NCBI GenBank assembly: GCA_035940955.1
Contig: DASZEJ010000008.1
Coordinates: 1-64,000 of the forward strand
Source: CADCVT01 sp035940955
GTDB lineage: Bacteria > Actinomycetota > Thermoleophilia > Solirubrobacterales > Solirubrobacteraceae
Direction: 5' to 3'
DNA length: 64,000 bases
Below are positions 57,446 through 64,000 of the stretch, piece by piece. How positions within the stretch are numbered: position 1 is the first letter of the stretch; every line of letters begins with the position of its first letter. The position numbers were made by a program, and so were the translations under genes. The notes under the pieces are model-generated. The model ran no database searches. It saw only the letters and a program-made list of their open reading frames with translations, and was not told where the DNA came from.

Positions 57446-58627
57446 TCAGGCCTCGCCGCGCGCCATCGCGAGCAGGCGCTTCAGCGCGCCGCCGGTCCGC
57501 AGCCCGTCGTGCTGCAGCTCGTTCGTCGCCCACGTCCGCGCGCCGCGGATCATCCGGGCGGTCGCGAGCGAGAAGTCAGCGTCGACGTACGGGTCGTCGA
57601 GGTAGACCGCCGCGAAGACCGGCACGTCGTTGGCGGCGAGCGCGGCGCGGTCGTAGAGCGCCGGCCAGTCGTCCTTCTCGGCGAGCAGGTGCGCGGCCTC
57701 GGCGAGCGGGCGCAGCCCCGGGTCGTCCTCGAACATCGCCGGCACGATCATCTCGCCGGCCAGCAGCGGCGCCCCCAGCTCGTCGAGCATCCGCTGCGCC
57801 GCCCAGCGCGTCGCCTCGCCCTCGGCGTAGATCGGCTCGTGCAGGACGGCGTACAGCGGCGCCGTCGCCAGCGACGCCATGCTGCGCGCGCGCTCGGCGA
57901 AGCCCAGCGACTCCGGGCCGTACTCGATCAGGTAGTGCAGCTCCTCCGGCGCCGTCGACATGCCGGCCTCGCGGCCGACCGTCCGCAGCCAGCGGTCGGG
58001 CACGCGCTCCCAGCGCTCGCGGTCCTCGGGGTAGCGCTCGAAGTAGAGCTCGAGCCGCCGGTGCTGGCGCCGGATGAGCGACCGGTAGACGTCGTCGAGC
58101 GGGACGCCGACCGGCGGCAGCCCGCCGGTGACGAACGCCTCGCGCACGCCGCCGGGCGCGATCGACAGGTACGTCGTCGCGCAGAACCCGCCGTAGCTCT
58201 GCCCGAGCACGCTCCACGGCCGGTCGCCGAGCAGCCGCTCGCGGACGAGCTCGGCGTCGCGGACGATCGCGTCGGCGCGGAAGTGCGTGAGGTACTCGGC
58301 CTGCGCCTCGGCGTCGCCGCGCGCGGGCAGCGTCCGGGCGTCGGCCGGCGTGCTCAGCCCCGTCCCGCGCTGGTCGAGCAGCACGACGTGGAACTCCTCC
58401 AGCGCGGTCGCGATCCAGCCGTCGGCCCCGGTCGGCCGCGGCGCCGGGAACCCCGGCCCGCCCTGGAGGAAGAGCAGGTGCGGCCGGTCCTCGTCCGCCG
58501 CCCGCGGCGCGCGGACCTCGCGGGCGAACACCTCGATCCGCTCGCCGCCCGGCTCGTCGTGGCGCAGCGGCACGTCGAACCGGTGCTCGATCGCGACGAT
58601 GCCGGGGAACGCGCGGCGCGGGGGCAT
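57446..58627 (-). CDS. Alpha/beta hydrolase, proline iminopeptidase (S33) type
   Basis: 393 residues. HLLFLQGGPGFPAPRP with oxyanion HGGPG-like loop, VVLLDQRGTGLST, Ser in WSVLGQSYGGFCATTYL, and a cap domain with acid/basic helices, as in proline iminopeptidases and tricorn-interacting-factor peptidases. The Asp and His partners are in the VYLDDPYVDADF and LQHDGLRTGG regions. Cytoplasmic, no signal. ATG 58627, 10 bases after TAGTCT. Confidence 0.85.
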   Translation of the reverse strand: MPPRRAFPGIVAIEHRFDVPLRHDEPGGERIEVFAREVRAPRAADEDRPHLLFLQGGPGFPAPRPTGADGWIATALEEFHVVLLDQRGTGLSTPADARTLPARGDAEAQAEYLTHFRADAIVRDAELVRERLLGDRPWSVLGQSYGGFCATTYLSIAPGGVREAFVTGGLPPVGVPLDDVYRSLIRRQHRRLELYFERYPEDRERWERVPDRWLRTVGREAGMSTAPEELHYLIEYGPESLGFAERARSMASLATAPLYAVLHEPIYAEGEATRWAAQRMLDELGAPLLAGEMIVPAMFEDDPGLRPLAEAAHLLAEKDDWPALYDRAALAANDVPVFAAVYLDDPYVDADFSLATARMIRGARTWATNELQHDGLRTGGALKRLLAMARGEA

Positions 58628-58637
58628 CCAGGCGCGG

Positions 58638-58656
58638 AGACTAGCCCGACTACGAT
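58638..58656. promoter_or_regulatory. Divergent promoters S33 hydrolase / cysS
   Basis: Minus TAGTCT (58638-58643), 10 bases to the hydrolase ATG; plus TACGAT (58651-58656), eight bases to the cysS GTG. The two boxes are next to each other rather than overlapping. Confidence 0.5.
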
Positions 58657-58664
58657 CCCGGCCG

Positions 58665-60041
58665 GTGGGGATCCGCGTCCACAACACGCTCACGCGCCGG
58701 ACCGAGCCGCTCGAGCCGCTCGACCCGCCGCGCCTGCGGCTGTTCGTGTGCGGGCCGACGGTCTACGACCTCTCGCACCTCGGCCACGCGAAGACGTACA
58801 CGCAGTTCGACCTCATCGCGCGGCACCTGCGGCTGCGCGGCTTCGACGTCTTCTACCTGCAGAACGTCACCGACGTCGACGACCGGATCATCGACCGGGC
58901 GGCCGAGCGCGGCGTGCCGGCGGGCGAGCTGGCGCGCGAGTTCGAGCAGCGGTACCTGGAGGACATGGCGGCGCTCGGCAACACGAGCGTCGACCGCCAC
59001 GCGCGCGCGACCGACTTCGTCGACCAGATCGTCTCCCAGGTCCAGCGGCTGATCGACCGCGGGCACGCGTACGAGCTGCCCGATGGCTGGTACTTCGACA
59101 TCGCCTCGTTCCCCGAGTACGGCAAGCTCGCCAAGCGGACGGAGCTCGCGCGCGAGGACAGCGTCTCGCGCGTGGACGAGAACCCGCTGAAGCGCAACCC
59201 GGGCGACTTCGCGCTGTGGAAGCGGCGCAAGGAGGGCGAGCCGTCGTGGGACACGCCGCTCGGCGAGGGCCGCCCCGGCTGGCACATCGAGGACACCGCG
59301 ATCACCGAGGCGCTGCTCGGCGCGCAGTACGACGTCCACGGCGGCGCGGTCGACCTCATCTTCCCCCACCACGAGGCGGAGATCGCCCAGATGGAGTCGA
59401 TCTCGGGCCGCGCGCCGCTCGCGAAGTACTGGCTGCACACCGGCTTCCTGACGCTGTCGAAGGAGAAGATGTCGAAGAGCCTCGGCAACGTCTTCACGAT
59501 CCGGGAGCTGCTCGGGCACGTAGACGCGCGCGTGCTGCGGTTCTTCTTCCTCAGCCACCACTACCGCTCGCCGGTCGACTACGACCCCGAGCTGCTCGAC
59601 GAGGCGGCGGCGGCGCTGCGGCGGATCGAGAACTTCTGGCGGCGGCTGCCGGAGGAGGACGGCGGCGGCGGCGAGGCCGCGCCGGAGGTCGAGGCCGCCC
59701 GGGAGGCGATGCTGGGCGCGCTCGACGACGACTTCGACACGCCCGCCGCGCTGGCCGCCGTCTACGAGTTCATCCGCGAGCAGAACCGCGCCGACCGCCC
59801 GGCGCCGGGCGCGCGGCGGCTGCTGGAGGACTTCGACGCGGTGTTCGCGGTGCTGCCGCAGGCGCCGGCGGCGGACGCGGGCGACGACGACTGGATCACC
59901 GCCGAGGTCGAGCGCCGCCAGCGCCTGCGCGCCGAGCGCAGGTTCGCCGAGGCCGACGAGATCCGCGACCGGCTGCGGGCGATGAACGTGGTGATCGAGG
60001 ACACGCCCGACGGCGTGCGCTGGCACCGCGAGGCGGCCTAG
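58665..60041 (+). CDS. cysS: Cysteine-tRNA ligase with altered zinc site
   Basis: 458 residues, usual length. Class I synthetase: HLGH (HIGH motif, 38-41), first zinc Cys in FVCGPTVYDLSHLGH (Cys29), and EKMSKSLGN (268-275). The second zinc ligand region reads PGWHIEDTAITEALLG, where most bacterial CysRS have Cys (PGWHIECS); here Asp210. The His/Glu ligands in FPHHEAEIAQME are present. GTG start set by the -10 box. Start is leaderless. It is CysRS and not MshC (mycothiol cysteine ligase) since the KMSKS tail and anticodon-binding C terminus (about 320-458) are complete. Ends in CTAG shared with the phosphatase gene. Confidence 0.93.
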   Translation: MGIRVHNTLTRRTEPLEPLDPPRLRLFVCGPTVYDLSHLGHAKTYTQFDLIARHLRLRGFDVFYLQNVTDVDDRIIDRAAERGVPAGELAREFEQRYLEDMAALGNTSVDRHARATDFVDQIVSQVQRLIDRGHAYELPDGWYFDIASFPEYGKLAKRTELAREDSVSRVDENPLKRNPGDFALWKRRKEGEPSWDTPLGEGRPGWHIEDTAITEALLGAQYDVHGGAVDLIFPHHEAEIAQMESISGRAPLAKYWLHTGFLTLSKEKMSKSLGNVFTIRELLGHVDARVLRFFFLSHHYRSPVDYDPELLDEAAAALRRIENFWRRLPEEDGGGGEAAPEVEAAREAMLGALDDDFDTPAALAAVYEFIREQNRADRPAPGARRLLEDFDAVFAVLPQAPAADAGDDDWITAEVERRQRLRAERRFAEADEIRDRLRAMNVVIEDTPDGVRWHREAA

Positions 60042-60721
60042 CGGTAGGTCACCAGCGACCGCGCGCCCTGCTCCAGGTGGGCGTGCTCGTTGAACGAGAC
60101 GAGCGTCGTGCCGCCGCGGCCGCTGAGCACCTTCGTGATCCCCGTGTTCACCGCCACGCGGTTGAAGGCGACGAACGCGGGCGCGGGGAGCCGCAGCAGG
60201 TGGACGCAGGCGGCCGCGAGCGGGCCGCCCGAGGTCGAGACGAGCGCGGTGCGGCCGGAGCCGAGGCGGCCCGCGAGGTCGGCCAGCGCGGCCTCGACCC
60301 GGGCCGCGAACGCGGGCCACGGCTCGGCGGCCGGCCCGCCGGCGCCCGCGGCGATCCACGCGTGCAGCGCCCGCTCGAGGATCGCCTGGAACTCGCGGCT
60401 CGACACCGGCGGCGTGTCGCCGCGCGGCTGGCGCTCCTCGCGGACGTCCGCGCCGGAGTGGTGGCCGAGGACGTCCGCGGTCGCGTACTCGTTCCAGCGC
60501 GGGTCGACCGTCAGCTCGCAGCCGGCCGCCGCGGCGATCGGCCCGGCGGTGTCGCGCTGGCGCGCCAGGTCGCCGCTGACGACCTCGTCGATCCGCATCC
60601 CGCGGCGCTCGAGGTCGGCGGCGAGCGCCTCGACCTGCACGTGCCCGTGGTCTGAGAGGACGTCGTAGCGCTCGCCCCCGAACGAGGCCTGCGCGTGGCG
60701 GACGAGGAGGATGCTGGGCAC
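60038..60721 (-). CDS. Histidine phosphatase family protein (phosphoglycerate-mutase-like)
   Basis: 227 residues. The catalytic RHA motif is in SILLVRHAQASFGGERYDVLS and the second His in VSTSGGPLAAACVHLL-type position; RNEYATADVLGHHSG lies in the middle. Substrate unknown: the family includes phosphatases for sugars, nucleotides and proteins. GTG 60721 lies 10 bases after TAGGGT. Convergent with cysS through CTAG. Confidence 0.83.
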   Translation of the reverse strand: MPSILLVRHAQASFGGERYDVLSDHGHVQVEALAADLERRGMRIDEVVSGDLARQRDTAGPIAAAAGCELTVDPRWNEYATADVLGHHSGADVREERQPRGDTPPVSSREFQAILERALHAWIAAGAGGPAAEPWPAFAARVEAALADLAGRLGSGRTALVSTSGGPLAAACVHLLRLPAPAFVAFNRVAVNTGITKVLSGRGGTTLVSFNEHAHLEQGARSLVTYR

Positions 60722-60731
60722 GGCGCGGCGG

Positions 60732-60741
60732 ACCCTACACT
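60732..60741. promoter_or_regulatory. Symmetric divergent promoter phosphatase / zinc-ribbon gene
   Basis: ACCCTACACT: minus -10 TAGGGT (60732-60737) and plus -10 TACACT (60736-60741, seven bases to the GTG) share the central TA. Confidence 0.5.
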
Positions 60742-60748
60742 CGGGCTG

Positions 60749-61051
60749 GTGAGCATCCACCGCGGCATCGACGGCTCAGAGCCGCTGCGCCCCGAGCCGA
60801 TCGGCACGGTGGGCGGGACGCACGAGGAGCGGCGCAGCACGCGCACCTCCGTCCTGGCGACGGGGACGCTCGCGTGCCCGGACTGCGACGCGCCCGTCCT
60901 CCCGGCCGGCCCGCTGCGGCCCGCCGACGCGCTCGCGTGCCCGTGGTGCGGGCGCGACGGGGCCGTGCGCGACTTCCTGTCGCTCGGCGAGCCGACGCGG
61001 CCCGCGCACGTCGTCGTGCGCGTCACCGCGCCGGCCCGCGCGCTCCGTTAG
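60749..61051 (+). CDS. Small zinc-ribbon protein
   Basis: 100 residues from GTG 60749. A zinc ribbon with CPDC ... CPWC (GTLACPDCDAPVLPAGPL, ADALACPWCGRDG) after an acidic/polar N terminus; C terminus is basic. Not recognised further; could bind nucleic acid or a partner. Start set by the leaderless promoter. Its stop TAG lies in TTAG shared with the carboxypeptidase stop TAA. Confidence 0.68.
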   Translation: MSIHRGIDGSEPLRPEPIGTVGGTHEERRSTRTSVLATGTLACPDCDAPVLPAGPLRPADALACPWCGRDGAVRDFLSLGEPTRPAHVVVRVTAPARALR

Positions 61052-63555
61052 CGCCGCTTCGCCCGGCCCTTGCAGAAGCTCCGGACGTCGGCCCGCTCGC
61101 CGCGGCCGATCACCAGGCTGCGCGAGGCGACGCTCTGCCCGCCGATCTCGCAGGTGAGCGTCCACGCCTCCCGCACGCCGGTGTCCTGCAGGACGAACTG
61201 GCCGGGGAACTGCTCGATCGTCGCCTTCCAGTCGCCGCTCGCGGTGTAGTTGATCACCCGCAGGACGTACTCGCCCGGCTCCGGGTAGGTGACGACGATC
61301 TCCTCCGCGTCGCCCGCGCCGTTCGCCGACGAGTCGACGAGCTCGAGGGTGCCGCGGCGGTTGTAGTACAGCTCGATGTCGTAGTCGTCCTCGGCGCCCA
61401 TCTCGACCAGCACGCGCAGCTTCGCGATCTCGTCGGCCGCGGCGACCTGGAAGGACTGGTCCTCCGCGCTGTCGCCGAGCTCCACCGGCAGGCCGGGGTT
61501 CGGGGTCGTCGTCTCCTTGCGCGTCAGCTCCTGCGTGCGCAGCGGCTGCGCGGCCGTCTGGATGCTGGCGCGCCCGCCGACGAACGGCCTGGTCGACGGG
61601 TTGGCGTGCAGCTCGAACGGCCCCGACTTGTTGAGGGTCACCGCCGTGTCGAGGGTCTCGTCGACCTTCATCGCCGGGTGCGGACCGTCGATGCACACCG
61701 GCTCGACGTTGAACGGCGCGGCCCCGATCGCGCGGCGGCAGAACTCGCTCGTCTGCGTCGAGATCGCCTTGCGCAGCCGCAGCTTCGCCCCCTTCGGAGC
61801 GCTGCCGACGATGACCGCGTGGTCGGCCGGGTTGGCCGCCGCCTCGCCGGCGATGAGCAGCGCCTCGCGCAGGCCCTTGCCGTTGCCGGCGTAGTCGCCG
61901 GTCCACTGGTCGACGAAGCCGACCTCGTACGGCATGTGGAACTCGCCGTCCTTCGGGCCGAGCTCGATCGTGAACCCGTACGCGCCCTGCGCGGCGTAGT
62001 TCCAGTCCTCGGTCGTGCCCGACGTGTCGTAGAGCTGGAAGCCGAACTGGGACGTGTAGCCGGCCGCGTCGGCCATCGCGTCGCCGATCTCCTTCAGGCG
62101 CGGCTCGTCGGGCGCGTTGCCGGCGTCGTGGACGCCCGGCGGGCGCAGCACGAGCGCGGCGACGTTGTGCATCGTGATGATCGTCGTCACCTGGTGGCGG
62201 GCCGAGAACTGGTGGACCGCCTGGGTCTCGGGCTCGGACCACGGGCCGGGGCCGTGGTAGCTCTGCGAGAACGCCTCGGCGCTCGACCCCGGGCCGCCCC
62301 AGCCCTGGCCGTAGTTGCGGTTCGGGTCGATCCCCCACTGCAGCTCGCACGGGACCAGCGGGCTCGGGATGTCACCGGCGCAGTTCTTGCGGCGGTAGCT
62401 GAGGATGCCGCCGGGCGGCGCGACGCCCTCGGCGGTCGTCAGGCTGCCGAAGACGGGGATCGCCGGGTTGATGCCGCGGTCGGACAGGTTCGACGCGGGG
62501 TCGACCGGCGCGGCGCGCTGGGAGGTGATGAACCCGTCCGGGTTGATGAGCGGGACGATCACCGTGCGCGTGGTCTCCAGCAGGTGCTGGACGCGCGGGT
62601 TGGTGTCGCGCTCGTTGACGAGGAGGTGGGCGAATTCCATCGCGGCCTCGGCCGACGGCCACTCGCGCGCGTGGTGCAGCGCGACCACGAGGTAGACCGG
62701 GCGCGCCTCGCCGTTCCTGACGTTGCGGGCGATCTCGACGCCGCTCAGCTCGCGGCCCTGGTACGAGCGGCCGATCGAGACCGGCTTGACGAGCCGCGGG
62801 TAGCGGTCGGCCAGCTCCTTCAGCTCGCGGCCGTAGTCCTCGTAGGCGCGGTAGGTCTCCCGGCCGGAGGGAAGCGCGGAGCGCGCGTTCCGCGCGGCGA
62901 ACGCGGCGTCGGCGCGGCGGCTGCGCAGGTACTGGGCGTTGAGGTCGTCGATCAGCGTCCGGTGCTTGAAGCCGGCGCGGTCGAGCGCGCGGAGCTGGTC
63001 GGCGCCGGCGACCACGACGTCGGCCGAGCCGCGGCTCTGGTTGTGGGTGACGTCCACGCCGAGGCGCTCGAGCTGCTCGAGGCGCTTCTGGCTGCCGAGG
63101 CTGACGCGCAGCAGCCGCGGCCGGTCACCGGCCGCCGGGGGCTTCGCGTCGAGCAGCGTCATCGAGACGCGCGCCTGGCGCGCCCGCCCGCTGCGCCGGC
63201 AGCCCTGGACGGTCAGCGCGTCGCCGGCCTGGACCCACGTCTGCACGACCTCGCGCGCGCCGAAGCCCTGCGACGCGCCGGCGCCGCGGCCGTTCTGCAG
63301 CACGGCGAGGTCCCAGTCGCCGCGCGCGGCGGCGAGCCGGACGGTCAGGTAGCCGCTCATCGGCGCGCGATACGCGGTCGACGCACGGCCGGCGGCCGCA
63401 CCGGTCGTGAGGCAGCTCGCGTGGCTGGCCGTCGGGACGGTGAGCGTCTTGACGACGGGCGGCAGCGAGGCGCCGGTGCCCGCCGCGGCGGAGGCGGCGG
63501 CCGTGGCCGGGACGAGGAGGAGCGCCGCGAGCGCGGCGGCGAGGAGCTTGGGCAT
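61048..63555 (-). CDS. Secreted zinc carboxypeptidase (M14 family)
   Basis: 835 residues. Signal peptide MPKLLAAALAALLLVPATAA. After an N-terminal beta/propeptide-like region (about 40-270), the M14 domain holds VVALHHAREWPSAEAAMEF (HxxE zinc ligands), WGIDPNRNYGQGWGG, TMHNVAALVLRPPG (third zinc His) and the catalytic Glu in YGFTIELGPKDGEFH. The C-terminal 200 residues are beta domains (EDQSFQVAAADEIAK, DYDIELYYNRRG), likely a pre-peptidase-type domain. ATG 63555 has AGGAAAG five bases upstream. Probably cuts peptides outside the cell, like the subtilase. Confidence 0.9.
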   Translation of the reverse strand: MPKLLAAALAALLLVPATAAASAAAGTGASLPPVVKTLTVPTASHASCLTTGAAAGRASTAYRAPMSGYLTVRLAAARGDWDLAVLQNGRGAGASQGFGAREVVQTWVQAGDALTVQGCRRSGRARQARVSMTLLDAKPPAAGDRPRLLRVSLGSQKRLEQLERLGVDVTHNQSRGSADVVVAGADQLRALDRAGFKHRTLIDDLNAQYLRSRRADAAFAARNARSALPSGRETYRAYEDYGRELKELADRYPRLVKPVSIGRSYQGRELSGVEIARNVRNGEARPVYLVVALHHAREWPSAEAAMEFAHLLVNERDTNPRVQHLLETTRTVIVPLINPDGFITSQRAAPVDPASNLSDRGINPAIPVFGSLTTAEGVAPPGGILSYRRKNCAGDIPSPLVPCELQWGIDPNRNYGQGWGGPGSSAEAFSQSYHGPGPWSEPETQAVHQFSARHQVTTIITMHNVAALVLRPPGVHDAGNAPDEPRLKEIGDAMADAAGYTSQFGFQLYDTSGTTEDWNYAAQGAYGFTIELGPKDGEFHMPYEVGFVDQWTGDYAGNGKGLREALLIAGEAAANPADHAVIVGSAPKGAKLRLRKAISTQTSEFCRRAIGAAPFNVEPVCIDGPHPAMKVDETLDTAVTLNKSGPFELHANPSTRPFVGGRASIQTAAQPLRTQELTRKETTTPNPGLPVELGDSAEDQSFQVAAADEIAKLRVLVEMGAEDDYDIELYYNRRGTLELVDSSANGAGDAEEIVVTYPEPGEYVLRVINYTASGDWKATIEQFPGQFVLQDTGVREAWTLTCEIGGQSVASRSLVIGRGERADVRSFCKGRAKRR

Positions 63556-63626
63556 GGTGGCTTTCCTGCGGTGGGAGCGGGATCCGTTGAGTGTTGAAAC
63601 GCCGTGGCGCTCGGGAACTTGCGCGT

Positions 63627-64000
63627 TCACGCGCGGCGCAGGACGACGGTGCGGCTGCTGGCGGGCGCGTGGCCGGGCGCCTGCCGCCGCGACAGGTGGA
63701 CGCGGAGCCGGCCGGCGCGGTTCGGGAAGCGGAAGCGCGAGCGGCGGTCGAGCTTCGTGCGGGCGACGGTGACCCAGCGGCGCGCGGTGCGGCGCGCTCC
63801 GCCCCCGCGCTCTTCGCGTTCGCCGCGCGGGCGCGCGGTGCGGCGCTGGAGCACGACCGTGCGGCCGGGCAGGCGCGGACGGACGGTGCCGGTCAGGCGG
63901 CCGCGCCGCCGGGTCACCGTGATGACGGCCGCCGGCCGCAGCGACCAGGCCGCCGACGTGGCCGCCGCACAGGCGGGGCTGGCCGCGACCGTGGCGACGT
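63627..64000 (-). CDS. 3' part of a secreted protein with repeat-like Arg-rich domain (truncated)
   Basis: The minus-strand frame is open from the right edge (64000) to a TGA at 63627-63629, so only the C-terminal ~123 residues are seen. It reads SPACAAATSAAWSLRPAAV, then RLTGTVRPRLPGRTVVLQRR and RRSRFRFPNRAGRLRVHLSR: a beta-strand pattern of a kind found at the ends of exported proteins of this lineage. A GTG at 63917 could be a start for a shorter protein. Function unknown. Confidence 0.5.
   Translation of the reverse strand, partial: VATVAASPACAAATSAAWSLRPAAVITVTRRRGRLTGTVRPRLPGRTVVLQRRTARPRGEREERGGGARRTARRWVTVARTKLDRRSRFRFPNRAGRLRVHLSRRQAPGHAPASSRTVVLRRA

Noticed and set aside
58665..60041. 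cysS as MshC, the mycothiol cysteine ligase
   Set aside because: The C-terminal region is full length and the order of motifs is that of CysRS; MshC is shorter and lacks the anticodon-binding end. No mycothiol gene is nearby.

Overview
The window is about 64 kb of very GC-rich DNA (roughly three quarters G+C by eye) packed with genes. It has the codon use, the many GTG/TTG starts and the 4-base gene overlaps of an actinobacterium. A long SerA with an ACT domain, a complete classical menaquinone locus, GatCAB, and secreted proteins with Arg-rich C-terminal tails suggest the class Thermoleophilia (Solirubrobacterales, near Conexibacter/Solirubrobacter/Patulibacter). That placement is inference, not a database result. 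I see no rRNA, tRNA, CRISPR array, transposase or phage gene. No stretch over 300 bases lacks a gene; the longest gap (1962-2192, 231 bases) holds the leuA leader.

Layout. (1) 1-2192: the end of a PPOX-family protein, then leuA, preceded by a 15-codon leucine-rich leader peptide whose Leu codons can pair with the leuA ribosome binding site. (2) 2193-18546: a secreted LVIVD-repeat protein; a polyamine-type block (FAD amine oxidase, PotA-PotD-PotB-PotC, class I glutamine amidotransferase); a sugar-type ABC importer whose first permease carries an inserted SD-repeat/Cna-B-like domain; then a PuuD-like gamma-glutamyl hydrolase, a circularly permuted ATP-grasp protein and a GCS2/YbdK carboxylate-amine ligase. 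Together these look like uptake and gamma-glutamyl handling of amines. (3) 18543-23656, minus strand: thiol-oxidoreductase-fold protein, methyltransferase, ilvC, serC, serA. (4) 23694-28007: a small membrane protein and a large secreted subtilase with PKD domains. (5) 28059-37688: the menaquinone locus (menE, menB-A-C, menH, menD, menF), interrupted by an ECF sigma factor and a membrane protein, and peppered with short GC-rich repeats and two kinds of palindromic REP-like element.

(6) 37765-45270: a ferritin-like protein with a conserved-looking partner, a lipoprotein, ilvB-ilvN, a glycosyltransferase and small membrane proteins. (7) 45313-49784, minus strand: folD, a membrane protein, gatC-gatA-gatB, each overlapping the next by 4 bases. 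(8) 49819-58627: a secreted glycosidase-like protein, PilZ protein, PcrA/UvrD helicase, thioesterase, queuosine-salvage-like protein, cysE, serine esterase, cysK, S33-type hydrolase. (9) 58665-64000: cysS with an unusual zinc-site residue, a histidine phosphatase, a zinc-ribbon protein, a secreted M14 carboxypeptidase and the 3' part of another secreted protein.

Common themes. Biosynthesis of branched-chain amino acids (leuA, ilvBN, ilvC), serine (serA, serC) and cysteine (cysE, cysK) is spread through the window. The genome is compacted at both ends of genes: six convergent pairs share a single CTAG/TTAG tetranucleotide as both stop codons, and three divergent pairs share the TA of opposed -10 boxes. 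Many first genes look leaderless, with a -10 box 6-8 bases before the start codon.
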